Of a stretch of 64,000 bases of DNA, positions 37,701 through 46,700 are shown piece after piece (positions within the stretch are counted from its first letter, which is position 1; the number at the start of each line of letters is the position of its first letter). Where the stretch lies: positions 60,613,501 through 60,677,500 of the forward strand of contig JAVUNC010000004.1 in assembly GCA_032173965.1 (NCBI GenBank), given 5' to 3'. This DNA comes from Sitta carolinensis. Taxonomy: Eukaryota > Chordata > Aves > Passeriformes > Sittidae. The translations under genes and the position numbers were made by a program. The notes beneath the pieces are model-generated. The model saw only the letters and a list, made by a program, of their open reading frames with translations. It made no database searches and had not been told where the DNA came from.

Positions 37701-38314
37701 AAAGGCAGGCCCTGGCAGCAAGCACTGCTGAGGCCATTGTACTGCCCCCCCAGAACACTCCCTTTGCCCCAAAGGTGCCACCTCGAAGAAAGAAGTCAGC
37801 TCCTGCAGCTTTTCATCTCCAGGTTCTCCAGAGCAGTGACAGCCCCTTTTTTAGTGGGTCACTGTTCAACTCCAACAACAACAACCCTGGGTCCTGCCCC
37901 CAGACTCATGGCCTTGCTTGCTCAGGTCCCACAGCCTCTGCTGGCCCAGGAAACAGCACAACTCAGCCCTTGGCACTGAGTGCTGCAGAACTGGTGGCGA
38001 AGCTCCAGGGCCCTTCAGCACCAGCAGGCCAGCATCCACAACGACTGGAAACCAGCTCCCTTCCAGAGAACACCAGTCTTCTGGACCTGGACCTGCATTC
38101 TTCCTTCCCTCTTTCCATACAGGCACCATCAGCTACTTCTCCAGCACACTCTTCAGAAAATTTAAATCCCCCCAATCTGAAAGATTTCAGTCACTGGGTT
38201 ACATTTAGTGATGATGAAGACAGCAGTGCAGTGGCAGAAGGGTTCAACAAACTGCTCGTCTTAGAACAAAAGAAAAATACCTTAACAAAAACAAATACTG
38301 ATTTAGAGTTGTAA
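2195..38314 (+). CDS. SYNJ2: SYNJ2, synaptojanin-2, 3'-terminal 23 coding exons (5' partial)
   Basis: Synaptojanins remove phosphates from PI(4,5)P2 and related lipids through a SAC domain and an inositol-polyphosphate 5-phosphatase domain, acting in clathrin-coat shedding and endocytic traffic. Seen here: 23 phase-compatible exons totalling 3812 nt including the stop (1270 residues if one missing base in the first exon is counted). In order they encode most of the SAC domain (local residues about 1-270), the 5-phosphatase (about 280-625), an RRM-like region (about 630-735) and an acidic then proline-rich tail. Assignment to SYNJ2 rather than SYNJ1 rests on recalled similarity in the tail (the [19 protein letters not shown] block and the HWVT block near the end) and on SERAC1 being the neighbour. 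The start codon and N-terminal exons are outside the window. The next entries give each exon. Confidence in identity is very high; UTR limits are unknown. Confidence 0.96.
4056..4117 (+). CDS. SYNJ2: SYNJ2 exon (SAC domain)
   Basis: Acceptor TTTTAG and donor GTAAGT. Phase 0 in, AG|G split Arg out. Encodes [20 protein letters not shown](R), which is strongly conserved in synaptojanin SAC domains. Confidence 0.95.
6845..6941 (+). CDS. SYNJ2: SYNJ2 exon (SAC domain)
   Basis: Acceptor GTAG, donor GTAAAA. Completes the split Arg and encodes [19 protein letters not shown], then [13 protein letters not shown], and ends in phase 0. The [15 protein letters not shown] block is a synaptojanin signature. 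Confidence 0.96.
9898..10070 (+). CDS. SYNJ2: SYNJ2 exon (SAC domain)
   Basis: Acceptor CTAAACAG, donor GTGAGT. Encodes [20 protein letters not shown], then [15 protein letters not shown] and [20 protein letters not shown]. It ends with two bases (TG) of a codon completed in the next exon as Cys, where synaptojanins I recall have Arg. Confidence 0.96.
10477..10558 (+). CDS. SYNJ2: SYNJ2 exon with SAC catalytic CX5R motif
   Basis: Acceptor CCAAAG, donor GTGAGT. Encodes [20 protein letters not shown]. This contains the SAC phosphatase signature R-x-N-C-x-D-C-L-D-R, with the nucleophilic Cys of CX5R encoded at 10505-10507 and the Arg six residues later. The residue after the Arg is Ser; Thr is usual in the family, and this is a conservative change compatible with activity. 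The SAC active site therefore appears intact. Confidence 0.97.
10794..10943 (+). CDS. SYNJ2: SYNJ2 exon (SAC domain, C-terminal part)
   Basis: 150 nt, phase 0 to phase 0, after a long T-rich tract (run of T from about 10759). Encodes [20 protein letters not shown], then [20 protein letters not shown] and [10 protein letters not shown]. Confidence 0.96.
11040..11205 (+). CDS. SYNJ2: SYNJ2 exon (end of SAC domain)
   Basis: Separated from the previous exon by only 96 bp (10944-11039), the shortest intron seen. Encodes [20 protein letters not shown], then [20 protein letters not shown] and [15 protein letters not shown]. Ends in phase 1 before GTAAAG. Confidence 0.96.
12118..12712 (+). mobile_element. 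Solo LTR of an avian ERVL-type endogenous retrovirus
   Basis: About 595 bp starting TGTCCTGGTTTC and ending TCATGGCA, so it has TG...CA termini. It has the layout I recall for avian LTRs of this family: a TATA-like ATATAAA at 12441-12447, an ATTAAA poly(A) signal at 12565-12570, and a GGGGTTAAA-type end. The flanking pentamers TTGCT (12113-12117) and GTGCT (12713-12717) match at 4 of 5 positions, consistent with an aged target-site duplication. No internal coding region is present, so it is a solo LTR in sense orientation within a SYNJ2 intron. The subfamily name is uncertain. Confidence 0.85.
13052..13243 (+). CDS. SYNJ2: SYNJ2 exon (start of 5-phosphatase domain)
   Basis: Acceptor TTCTGTCAG, donor GTAAGG. 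Encodes [20 protein letters not shown], then [20 protein letters not shown] and [20 protein letters not shown]. The GTWNVNGG block is the first conserved element of the inositol-polyphosphate 5-phosphatase fold, where the Asn coordinates Mg2+. Confidence 0.96.
13244..15350. other. SYNJ2 intron without recognised elements
   Basis: Unique-looking sequence; short open frames here show no family resemblance. Confidence 0.65.
15351..15435 (+). CDS. SYNJ2: SYNJ2 exon (5-phosphatase domain)
   Basis: Acceptor CTGTCAACAG, donor GTACGT. Encodes [20 protein letters not shown], then SAGNIVNA(S). The Glu of GFEE is a conserved metal ligand of this phosphatase family. Confidence 0.96.
15440..15570. repeat. 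A/C-rich low-complexity tract
   Basis: Starts 5 nt after the donor at 15436. It consists largely of CAAA and CAACAAAAA units on the plus strand, interrupted near 15515-15560. Confidence 0.85.
16688..16828 (+). CDS. SYNJ2: SYNJ2 exon (5-phosphatase domain)
   Basis: Acceptor TTTGTTCCAG, donor GTAAAA. Encodes [20 protein letters not shown], then [20 protein letters not shown] and YHVPFI(R). An A/C-rich tract begins within about 10 nt of the donor. Confidence 0.96.
16833..16990. repeat. A/C-rich low-complexity tract
   Basis: Starts within a few bases of the donor at 16829. It is built from CAAA repeats, then CCCCAAAAAA and CCAACC units, and is nearly free of G and T. The lysine/proline-rich open frames over it are artefacts of composition. 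Confidence 0.88.
16991..19724. other. SYNJ2 intron, middle part
   Basis: After the A/C-rich tract nothing is recognised. Positions 18700-18775 are purine-rich. A 175-codon minus-strand open frame (18265-18792) is not supported as a gene. Confidence 0.6.
19725..19751 (+). repeat. Run of 27 T serving as polypyrimidine tract
   Basis: Uninterrupted T run ending 9 nt before the SYNJ2 acceptor AG at 19759-19760. Confidence 0.9.
19761..19953 (+). CDS. SYNJ2: SYNJ2 exon (5-phosphatase domain)
   Basis: Follows a run of 27 T (19725-19751) and TAATATGCAG. Encodes [20 protein letters not shown], then [20 protein letters not shown] and [20 protein letters not shown]. The GNKGAV and SHLTAG blocks are conserved 5-phosphatase elements; the His lies in the active site. 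Confidence 0.97.
21072..21098. repeat. Run of 27 A
   Basis: Homopolymer in the SYNJ2 intron at 19954-21625. I recognised no retroposed sequence in front of it. Confidence 0.9.
21626..21784 (+). CDS. SYNJ2: SYNJ2 exon with 5-phosphatase motif 1
   Basis: 159 nt, phase 0 to phase 0. Encodes [20 protein letters not shown], then [20 protein letters not shown] and [23 protein letters not shown] is the classical type II 5-phosphatase motif 1, with catalytic Asp and Asn present. Confidence 0.98.
22002..22158 (+). CDS. SYNJ2: SYNJ2 exon with 5-phosphatase motif 2
   Basis: Acceptor TTTAATTAG, donor GTGTGT. Encodes [20 protein letters not shown], then [20 protein letters not shown] and [23 protein letters not shown] is 5-phosphatase motif 2 and is complete. 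Confidence 0.98.
24060..24177 (+). CDS. SYNJ2: SYNJ2 exon (end of 5-phosphatase domain)
   Basis: Acceptor GCTGCATAG, donor GTAACT. Encodes [20 protein letters not shown], then [18 protein letters not shown](R). The terminal S-D-H-R-P-V catalytic motif is split across this exon and the next; its Asp and His are here. Confidence 0.96.
26006..26224 (+). CDS. SYNJ2: SYNJ2 exon (SDHRPV end and start of RRM-like region)
   Basis: Acceptor TTTTGTGTAG, donor GTGAGT. Encodes [20 protein letters not shown], then [20 protein letters not shown] and an [18 protein letters not shown] segment. It completes the 5-phosphatase and enters the RRM-like domain found between phosphatase and tail in synaptojanins. 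Confidence 0.96.
27501..27579 (+). CDS. SYNJ2: SYNJ2 exon (RRM-like region)
   Basis: Acceptor TTTTTTCACTAG, donor GTAAGA. Encodes [20 protein letters not shown], then [21 protein letters not shown] fits the third strand and second helix of an RRM fold. Confidence 0.95.
28711..28851 (+). mobile_element. tRNA-Ile-derived SINE with CR1-like tail (TguSINE1-like)
   Basis: Positions 28722-28779 resemble tRNA-Ile(AAT): an anticodon-loop sequence GTGCTAATAAC around 28735-28745, a degenerate B box (GGGCTCAATGCC) and an end of TGGGCCA. A CR1-like 3' segment follows (GGACTTGATGATCCTTCTGGG to TGTGATTCTGAA). This head-plus-CR1-tail structure is that of the zebra finch TguSINE1 family. The 5' boundary is approximate because the D-arm side is diverged. 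It lies in the SYNJ2 intron at 27580-28940, in sense orientation. Confidence 0.75.
28941..29109 (+). CDS. SYNJ2: SYNJ2 exon (end of RRM-like region, linker)
   Basis: Acceptor CTGTGCTTAG, donor GTAAGC. Encodes [20 protein letters not shown], then [20 protein letters not shown] and [16 protein letters not shown]. The end is acidic and the exon closes in phase 1. Confidence 0.96.
29509..29655 (+). CDS. SYNJ2: SYNJ2 exon (acidic linker)
   Basis: Acceptor TTTTAAACCAG. Encodes [20 protein letters not shown], then [20 protein letters not shown] and SGQTPHLYK. The donor GTAAAG at 29656 leaves phase 1, which matches the next exon. A second good donor, GTAAGA at 29679, would add 23 nt and break the frame, so 29655 is the chosen end. 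Apart from the acidic D/E run this linker is poorly conserved. Confidence 0.9.
32242..32376 (+). CDS. SYNJ2: SYNJ2 exon (proline-rich tail)
   Basis: Encodes [20 protein letters not shown], then [20 protein letters not shown] and RPPPP. The last part is a strong SH3-ligand type proline-rich stretch. The acceptor (GTCCGTAG) has an unusually weak pyrimidine tract; the 25 bases before it are A-rich. Donor GTGAGT. Confidence 0.93.
33392..33504 (+). CDS. SYNJ2: SYNJ2 exon (tail)
   Basis: Acceptor CCTCTTGCAG, donor GTGAGT. Encodes [20 protein letters not shown], then [33 protein letters not shown] is the conserved part; the rest is Ser-rich. Confidence 0.93.
34207..34315 (+). CDS. SYNJ2: SYNJ2 exon (tail)
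   Basis: Acceptor TTTTTTTAAAG, donor GTAAGC. Encodes [20 protein letters not shown], then [16 protein letters not shown]. This is the best conserved block of the tail ([14 protein letters not shown]). Confidence 0.96.
35594..35796 (+). CDS. SYNJ2: SYNJ2 exon (proline-rich tail)
   Basis: Acceptor TTGCTTTCCAG. Encodes [20 protein letters not shown], then [20 protein letters not shown] and [20 protein letters not shown]. It contains several PxxP SH3-binding candidates. I chose the donor GTAAGA at 35797; a GTGGAA nine bases earlier is also in phase but weaker. Confidence 0.92.
37535..38314 (+). CDS. SYNJ2: SYNJ2 terminal coding exon with stop
   Basis: Acceptor TTTCCTCCTCAG; 780 nt ending in TAA at 38312-38314, giving 259 residues. 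Opens with [11 protein letters not shown], then contains VPKPRT, an [16 protein letters not shown] block, an Asn-repeat (FNSNNNN), Ser/Pro-rich spacers and [14 protein letters not shown] near the end. WVTF followed by acidic residues fits the WVxF ligand of the AP2 alpha-adaptin ear. I see no DPF or NPF triplet in this exon. The open frame continues upstream of 37535, but that part has no homology and lies before a strong acceptor. Confidence 0.95.
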   Translation, partial: AMSPEEQFDQQTAQSPFGLLDPHLEAGAILRPTKITPVPKPRTQAGKPQESRGSSERQALAASTAEAIVLPPQNTPFAPKVPPRRKKSAPAAFHLQVLQSSDSPFFSGSLFNSNNNNPGSCPQTHGLACSGPTASAGPGNSTTQPLALSAAELVAKLQGPSAPAGQHPQRLETSSLPENTSLLDLDLHSSFPLSIQAPSATSPAHSSENLNPPNLKDFSHWVTFSDDEDSSAVAEGFNKLLVLEQKKNTLTKTNTDLEL

Positions 38315-38387
38315 AATTTTGCCCTCTTAGTGTTCCAAAAGAAATCATAATTATGATGCAAAATTAAAAACAAACCTTTTTTTATTT

Positions 38388-38673
38388 AATAAAATAGATC
38401 ATCTGTCCATGCTACATTTCATTTTCACTTTTAAAGATACGGCCCCTGGAGGGACGTATGTAAAGTACATACAACCTAACATTACCTACAATTCATTTGA
38501 AAACTTCCTTATTCTAAGTTATTTCTTTTTATTAATCCATCTTAAGATGTTTTATTTCATTTCAGGTATAAATCATATGTAAGAACATGTAATGATATAT
38601 GGAAAAAAGACATTAAGAAAAACATTTTCCTGTGAAATATATATTTTAATCAATTTCTGTTGTTTGAAATAAA
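38388..38673 (+). promoter_or_regulatory. Candidate SYNJ2 poly(A) signals
   Basis: AATAAA occurs at 38388-38393 (74 nt after the stop) and at 38668-38673. Further plus-strand copies lie at 39612-39617, 41622-41627 and 43435-43440. The sequence alone cannot say which are used; a long 3' UTR is possible. Confidence 0.4.
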
Positions 38674-41600
38674 GCATCCTTACTTTGAAGAGTTAGGCTG
38701 CCACAGTTATTCTGGAATGAACATTCAAAGTGGGAATGTACAACAGTATAACAATAGCAGTAACACTGGTAGTGCTCTGCTGCAAGTTTCCAAAACTCAC
38801 TGTTTTTTGTTCCCAAGCCCATGTCCAACAGCATACTTTGAAAATGGACTGTAGTTTTCCACATGCTGTTTCACTGCAAAGAAATGCTACAGGCTGCTTG
38901 TGCATTGTCTGTGCAGATCCTGTGGAAATACGGGGAATGGTTGAGCCCAGCTGAGGCCACAGGTATTGGCTTAGGCACCTCTTATGCTAAGACATGCAAC
39001 TACACCAGTAATTGTGTCCCTGTTCCCACTCTGTGTCCTCATAAGCAAATGCCATGTCTTCTATTTCCACAGTGCAGATGAGGAATGAGCTGGTCCTTTT
39101 TGCCTTGCCTGTGGGGTAGAACTGCGCACGACAGATGCCATTTGTGCAAAGCAGGCAGTGAATAACCAGATTGCAACTTGTCATGGTAACTTGTTAAGAG
39201 AAGCATCAAGATCTTTCATTACTAAAGGGAGGAGACCGTTTTTCAGCAGGTGGTAAAACTGAAAAATCAAATTATTTTCAAAAAAATTTCAAGATGTATT
39301 TAAAAAGTAAAGGGTTTTTTTCCTTTTTTCATAGGAAAATTAATTAGCTTGGTTCTGAGCTTCCCAAACACTGGGAATTCAGCAATCTTTTTCCTCACAA
39401 TGCCTACCTGTTTCTCTGCCACTGCCATATTCTGAACACAAGACAACTTGTAAGAGCAGATGCTGCCTTTGAGCACCTGTCATCCTCCTCTGCTCTCTTG
39501 TTTGCCACTTTAAAAAAATCCCCCAAAAAACCTACAAAGGCCAAGCCCATAAAGCCCAGTGCTAAGCTTCTCGTGTGAGTGTCAGTTTAATGTGGTTGCA
39601 GGCTGGTGAATAATAAAAGACAGTCATTTCCCTACACAATGACACAGAGCCTTTGCCTCTTGGTCCTTCACTTAAAAAAAAAATACAGTGAATATTTATG
39701 GGCATATCTCAGTATAAAACATTAGCAGTAAAAAAGAAAGAGTACGGTATATGACCACATCCAACATTTTCTGCAATGATAATTAACAGCTCTAGGACAG
39801 CTAATTTACATGTTAATGAAAGTGTTAGCAGGAAAGCCAATTAAACTGGATTTATACAAGTCAAATAAAATCTGCTTTATTACTCTCCTTGAATAAGAGA
39901 CGGATGTGGCCTTTAGCATTCTATCTTATGTCTGTGTCTGTGTCAAGCTGCCCACGGAAGGATGAATCCCGGCAGTTCGCTGCTTTATGCTATCAGTGAC
40001 AGCAGATATTGCTTAGTCGCAGCAAATCAAGGCAAGGGACAGACAGTCCAGCTGAAAAGGTTACAGCACAGAATGAGGAATCTCCTGTCTTAATAAATTA
40101 CCTTCCACACCGGTGCCCAACGTCCCAGCCAAGTGTTTTCTCAGAGGCAGGAACTCGTGACCTGCTTGTGACCTGGTTCCAGTTTCAATGGTCAGAAGGA
40201 AGCAAAGCAGAGCCAGACTTGCTCCACGTTCAGGAAATCACTACGGAAAACTCAGACTGCAGGAGGCAGTGATTCTTTCCTTTTCATCTGGGATTAAGCC
40301 AGGCCCCAACCATATGAAGAGGCCAAGTAACCTGAACCCTTATTACCTGATGTCCACAACCAGGGAACCCACAGCACAGCTCTGTTCTCAGCTCTGCTGC
40401 CCATCCTCACCAAGACATGATCAATGGAAACCAGTGCCCTTAGGGACAGCTGTCAGTCTTCAGGGACATATAAGGGGTTGTAGGGAGTGGTTATCCCATG
40501 ACATTTTTCCAGTCATGAACCCAGCATTTGGCAAAAATTGTTGACAGCACATGTGAAGCCAGGTATGAATGATTTACCAGACAAGGCTACAAGTGTCTGC
40601 TGCTTTAATGTGAGAGGCTTTGACAAGACACCACATGAGCTTCCCCAGGGGCTGCAGTATTGCAGCTTCAAGTTGCAGCAGGCACTCTGGTTGCTCTGCT
40701 GCATTCATGTTTGGGGTGGGTAAGTGGTTCTCCGTGGTAAAGCAACTGACTGATTTAGCTTTTTTAGGGGGGTTACCACTGAAACAAACAAAAAGAAGGA
40801 GAACCAAAACATTGGTTAGAATTTTCACTCTGACAAAACAACATTTTTACTTGTTTCCTTTTCATCTAGAATTGCCATTTTCACCAGATGGAAAATTTCT
40901 CATTTCCAGCCAGCTGCTCTGGGTGGCACCAGGAAGCACAAATCACAACAAAAGCCACTTCACAGCACTATAAACACGGCAATTGAATACTTGGTGGCTG
41001 TTGCTCCTAGAAACACCAACACAGTTACACCAGCCTGCTGGACAACAAGGGCAAGAGGACTGACCAACCCCTTTTAGCCCTCCCTTCCTGTCTCACTATT
41101 TTATGCTTGGATGCAGATGAAACATCACCACCTCAGACAGCTCACACACAGCCTGCCTGTCACACCTGCAGCTGAGTCACTGGATGGGATTAAAAGAGTA
41201 GTTTGAGAGCTGAGAATTTACAGAAAGACACTACTCTCAATTAACATGACACCAAGAAGCATAAAAGCATCCAATTCCTGATGGGAAGCAGACATGACTG
41301 CTACGCCACAGACCTGCTTGGCCCTCAAAGTAACATCTGTACAAGCTTTGGAAGACACTGCTGCAAAATCCAAAAGCACAACTGAGAAACTCCTCAGTCT
41401 GGCAAAACATGCCTGACCAGCCAACCCCCAGCACTGTTCCTCTTACCTAAGTGAAGTAATGCTACATTCTCCCAGCACATGACTATCACTAAAAAATAAT
41501 GCAGGTCTTTAACAAAAATGAACGTGGTCCAGAGTATTCAGCTGGCAGATCATTAACGTTTACTAGTTTGTGACATATCCAAGACACTTTTAAATCACAT

Positions 41601-41606
41601 TTTATT
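41601..41606 (-). promoter_or_regulatory. Candidate SERAC1 poly(A) signal
   Basis: AATAAA on the minus strand, followed in SERAC1 orientation by a T/G-rich stretch (AAGTGTCTTGGATATGTC). It would give a 3' UTR of about 2 kb. An ATTAAA at 43284-43279 is a closer but weaker alternative. Confidence 0.45.
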
Positions 41607-43600
41607 ACTATATTCCAAAAAAATAAAGCCCAAACCCCCAAACCCAACAACTCCCCCACCAAATATTAGTTTTAGAAGTTACACATATATAAATACACTT
41701 ACAAAAAGGAGAACATTGCCTTAAGAATTCCAGTTACAAAACATAGATTTACTAAGATTAATGTTCTATGTCACTGATCTGAGTCTGTGTAAGCCAACAG
41801 AGTCTATTAAAACCAATAGATTTGTCACATGAAACAAGCATTCAGTTATTAGAAGTCTTGTCTATTCACCATGAATTCCACATACTCTGTGAATACAAAG
41901 TGTACTAATATATTTACACTCTGAAGTCTAAACCACAGTGTGAAAAATAGAAAGCTCTTCAGAAATTAGGACATTTCTGTTATATTTTCTATACAAAATA
42001 CTGCCATGCAGTGTCTTACCTACCTCTCAGTTTTAGGGGGGGGGAAATGCTCTTTTTGCCAATGTAGTGCTGTACAGTCTCTGTACTGCTCTTGTGAATT
42101 TTACTTCACAACTCCCTCAATTTCCAGAAGTATATTTTGAGCTGCTCTCAGGACCTTTCAGGACCAATGTCCATGGCACCAAGCCGATGCAGAACTGCAA
42201 GGTGCATCCCACCTTGGCAGCTTTCACAGCCATCATTTGAAGGGCAGTAATATTGGATCCATCTCACAGGGGTGATGTGAGAGACACCTCAAGCCTGTCA
42301 TCAATACAGACCTTATTTAACAAATGGTCAGCAAAGGCAGAACAGCGTTACTGAGCCCATGTTTGTTTTCAGAGAGGGATGCAGGTGTAAAGAAAGGAAG
42401 TAAAGAGACCACAATAACACGAGGCTTCTTTTAAGCACAGTGCAAACTACCTAAGACTTCAAAAAAGTGACTGATGATTTCTCGTCAGTACTGTTAGGGT
42501 ATCCTACACATAAACTCAAATAAGACACTGCTGTTTTTCTCTGTATCTACACCAACAGATATATTTGGGCCCCAAGACACCATAACATTTATGGTAATTT
42601 CCAGTGAGGCCTTACAATCACCTGATTTTTTTCTGCTTTACTTTTTTCTACCTCAGCTCCAAACTCTTAAGCATTAGCTTTCTTGTCAGGGCCTAGCCTA
42701 CATTTGTTGTGCTCCACCTGAGCATTTTCAATGCTCTTCTTTAAATCAAGGACAGAAAAGTAACTCCTATGAGTAACACTAGCCAGGGATTTGAACGTAC
42801 CAACGTCTTGGTGTGTCCCAAGGGCAAAGCAGGAAGAGCTGAGTCCAAACACATCTTCAATGTGAACAAGCACAGAACTGCCCTGTCTGACCAGATACAC
42901 ATTGTCCCTAAGGAAAGCAATCTCATTAGGAGACTAGGAGGGAAATGTACAAGAAAATGAATATTTCTTTTCTTTTGTTTTCATTAATACAGACTAAAAC
43001 AACAACAATTTTCTAAGCAAGGCAAGGTACCAACCTGTCTCCTTCTCATGCAGAAAAACAGATGCTGTGTCTGCTGACCAATCTGGGTGATCTATTAAAT
43101 GAAAAGGCAGATGACAAGACCTCCTAAAATTGGGCCACTAAACCAAAATGACACCTTCATTCACGTGAATTCTATTTTTTCAGGCTCCAGACAGGCTACT
43201 CTAACAGGGACAGTAAACCAAAACTCTGCAGCAGCCATGTGCTGCTTCTCCCCTTTGACTTGACAAATAACCACTCCATTTAATTGTTTCTAATCCACTC
43301 TTATAATACTTTTCCCAGGTGTATATTTACCTGCTTTCAAAGCAAGCTTGGGGGAGGGGGGTGGTGCTAAAAGAAGATACCCTGGGCATGCACTTTTTTG
43401 CCAAGTTTGCATTTGTTTTGAATATATTTTGAGAAATAAATTGGACAGGTGTCTAAAGTTCAAGATGTACAGGAAATTATTCAGCAGTAGATACTATTGA
43501 CACAGCACCCTTGTAATTCTGCAGATCCCCTAACAAATGTTAGTTTCTGTGTTACATCAAACACAGGACACAAGTAGGAAAGGATGACAGAACCTCAGTC

Positions 43601-43731
43601 TCACAGTTCTTGGGCTAAAACATCCTGAATGAACTTCAGTGTACGTTGATATAGGAAAGCATCCTTCTTCTTTGGCTTGCAAATATTTAGATGATTAACA
43701 TCCACTGGAATAAGGTCGCCAATTCCTATGT
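43601..43731 (-). CDS. SERAC1: SERAC1 coding exon 16 (stop codon)
   Basis: Acceptor CTTTTCCAG; TGA at 43603-43601. Encodes [20 protein letters not shown], then [20 protein letters not shown] and EL. His625 in NHLNI is the candidate catalytic histidine. Confidence 0.96.
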
Positions 43732-46700
43732 CTGGAAAAGGGAAAAAAATAAAATAAAGAGAGAACTACCAGAGTTCATAAGATGACCTAGACTGAAAAG
43801 AACATCTCACATTAGCAATTTCTCTCTCAAAAGCAACTTCTCCTATCTTCAGTAAACTCTTTGTTCATCATTATTTTTTCATGTGTTAAAAGCATCAGCA
43901 CACACAGATATGGCCTGATAAGAGTTCTGTGTTGCCACAAAACCCACACTGGCACACTATACCATTAGGTCAGAGTTCTACTGTCTTCATTTGAAATACA
44001 GAAATGTACATTTCCCCATACAGACAACTTTGCTGAAACAAGACTTCATTTACTGAAAGCACAGTCCTGACTGAGGTTTAAGCATTGATATGATCAGGGA
44101 TGTAGTTTAATGCACAGTAATTTGGATCTGATCACCACTAACTGCTCATATTCCTTACACAAATACTTTGACATGGACATTAAAATTTGGACTAGAATGA
44201 ACCTGAAATATGCTGCAAAATCACTATGCACATTTCCAGGTAAATGAGATATTTACATTGCTTAATTGTAGAATACAAATATTCCATTTTCGGCTACTGA
44301 TTTTAGACACACTACAGCACTTATTCTTTAACAACCATCACTACTAACTTTCCGTTAGGATACTGTGACTGCCACATTGCAGTTTATTGCCTATTTACTC
44401 ATCATCTAGAGAAATCCTCCATTTTGCTTTGACTTCTGTATCTTTAACCATGTAAAATTAAACTAGAGCAGGATGCAGCTGATAAGCAGACATGCAAGAA
44501 ATAGGGTTCCAGCCTGTCTTTTGAACAGAGTGAGTGTCCTGCTATTGAACTGCCATGTGCCCTCTAAAGGTTTTCAAGAGCACCTGTGTGCTGCACTAGG
44601 TGTCCTCACCAAAAGAGGAGAGATGTTACAAAATTACAAGGGCACACTGCTCATTTGGGCTCTGTTATTCAGCCCTCTTTCTAACCTTATTTTGCTGAAT
44701 AATAACAAAATCAAAAGTCCAGTTTTTCAGTCCTTGCCAATAAAATTGCATCAGCAACATTTTTGGAAAACATTGCTGCTCAAGAGGACATACTATAAAA
44801 ATAATGCTAAATAGTGACTCAGACAAACAGATGTATAGTCCACCTTTTTCAGAGTATCTGACCTTCCACTCCAGCAAGTGGATTTAGCTGGTGGAAAGCC
44901 TGGTCTAAAACCTAACAAAGCAATGGTTTCTGGCTTTACAGATACCTTGGGCAGTGCAAAAGAAAGACTGAAAATATAAGATTTAAAACAGTTTTCTAAG
45001 TTGAACATATATTAAAAACAAGCAAGGGAAAAAGAATGTCTGGTTTCCTCTTCTGCAAAAGGCAAAAAGATGGAAGGAACTCTTCAGGAGGCAAACTATT
45101 GCTGGAGTTCATGAGATTTGGAAGGTAAAGGATTCTTAACATTGAAAACCAGCTTTGTAACTTTGTCCTTCCATTAGAAGCTTACTAATTTTCTGTCTTA
45201 GTTTTTTAAAGAAGAAAACAGCTGGAATTTGCAGAAGCATCTGAAACACTATGCAGCCTACCTATACACAGATAAACCACAAGTAGTCATAATTCCAAAG
45301 GAAAGGACTCCAACATAAGGGTCTATCCAGTTTTTTTTAATAAATGTTACTCTCATTTAGAAAAATCAAAACAAACAACTGCAATTCCAAGATCTAAATG
45401 TAGCTGCTTCTGATCACAGCAAGGAGGCTCCATCAAAAGTTTAAATAAAAACCTGCACACTGTAATAGATTTATTTTTCTAGGTTTTTTACCATAATATT
45501 TATAACCCTTGCTTGTTATTGATGATATCTATCAATATATACCAAATTAAATAAATTAAATGGCTATTTCTCACTTACCTGCTGACTCCACAGGTACAAC
45601 ATGCAGTTTTAACATGCTGCCTATGTGTGTTGGTAGGGTTTCTGCAAAACTCAGCACTGAAAATTTCTTGTCTTTGGCAAAAGACAAGAAGTCATCATTC
45701 AGCTCTTTAAGGGCAGGAGAATCTGAGAAAGAGCAACATAATTTTTGCTGTATTATAAGATTATAGTATTTTTCTGGCGAGACTACATTGCTAGAGATGT
45801 TTTCATTACTATGACAGTAAACGGAGCGGCATTTTGTTTGTAATCCCTTTCTCCAGCTAGCACATGCCACAATGTGTTCTGACTCCCCCTTTTCCTCTCA
45901 CCTCTGCAATCAAATGACACAGCTACTTACTTGCAATAATTCAACATACAACCCAAAACATAAAAAGGAGGTTTGTTGGTTTTATCCAGCTTTTTCTGAC
46001 TGCACAATGAAAAAACCCAAAGCACCAAGATCAGATTAGCAGAGCTCCTGTTGCTAGATGGTAGCAAAGTGAACCTACCCGTGCTGAGCTCTTTAACCTC
46101 CACAGATGGGAAAAGGAGATATCTGGCATTTATAGAATACTCAGCCAGCTGGGAACCATGGTGAGGTACACTGTAAAATATGATTCCTCTGGTGTTGTTT
46201 ACAATCTTATCCATTTCGGGATTCTTGGAGGCATCCACCAGCATCTTTTTGACTAGAAGACCTGGCAACAGAAGCTGAATTAATGCAGGGATTTAAATCA
46301 CCAGGAAATAATGATCATGCTATATTAACCATGAACCAACTAACCATATTCTTGCCTTGGTTGATTAGTCCTTAGGTTGTCAAATATGTAAGATAAACTT
46401 GAAAAAAACCCAAGCCACGCCTGAGGAGGCATCAATATAAAATGTCAATGAATGATGCAAATCCTATTTTGATTTCCTTTATGTGTTGTTAATGACATTT
46501 ACTATATGCTTGATCATGGAGAAAATTTTGCCTCTGGATTTCCATTTAAATGAATTTCAGCTCATTGAGTTTTTAAATCAACACAGTAAGAACAAACAGC
46601 AATAAAAATCCTTTCAAATGTATATTCTATTAAATATAATGCATTAAGAAAACAGAAGTCTGTTTTTCATTTTTAGGTCTTTGCCAATTTTTAAAATAAA

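Larger units (their letters stand above)
38315..43600. other. Convergent 3' UTRs and spacer between SYNJ2 and SERAC1
   Basis: No further coding exon is recognised between the two stop codons, 5286 bp apart. It must contain both 3' UTRs and the region where the two transcripts meet. Several poly(A) signals on both strands are listed separately. No repeat family was recognised. Confidence 0.75.
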
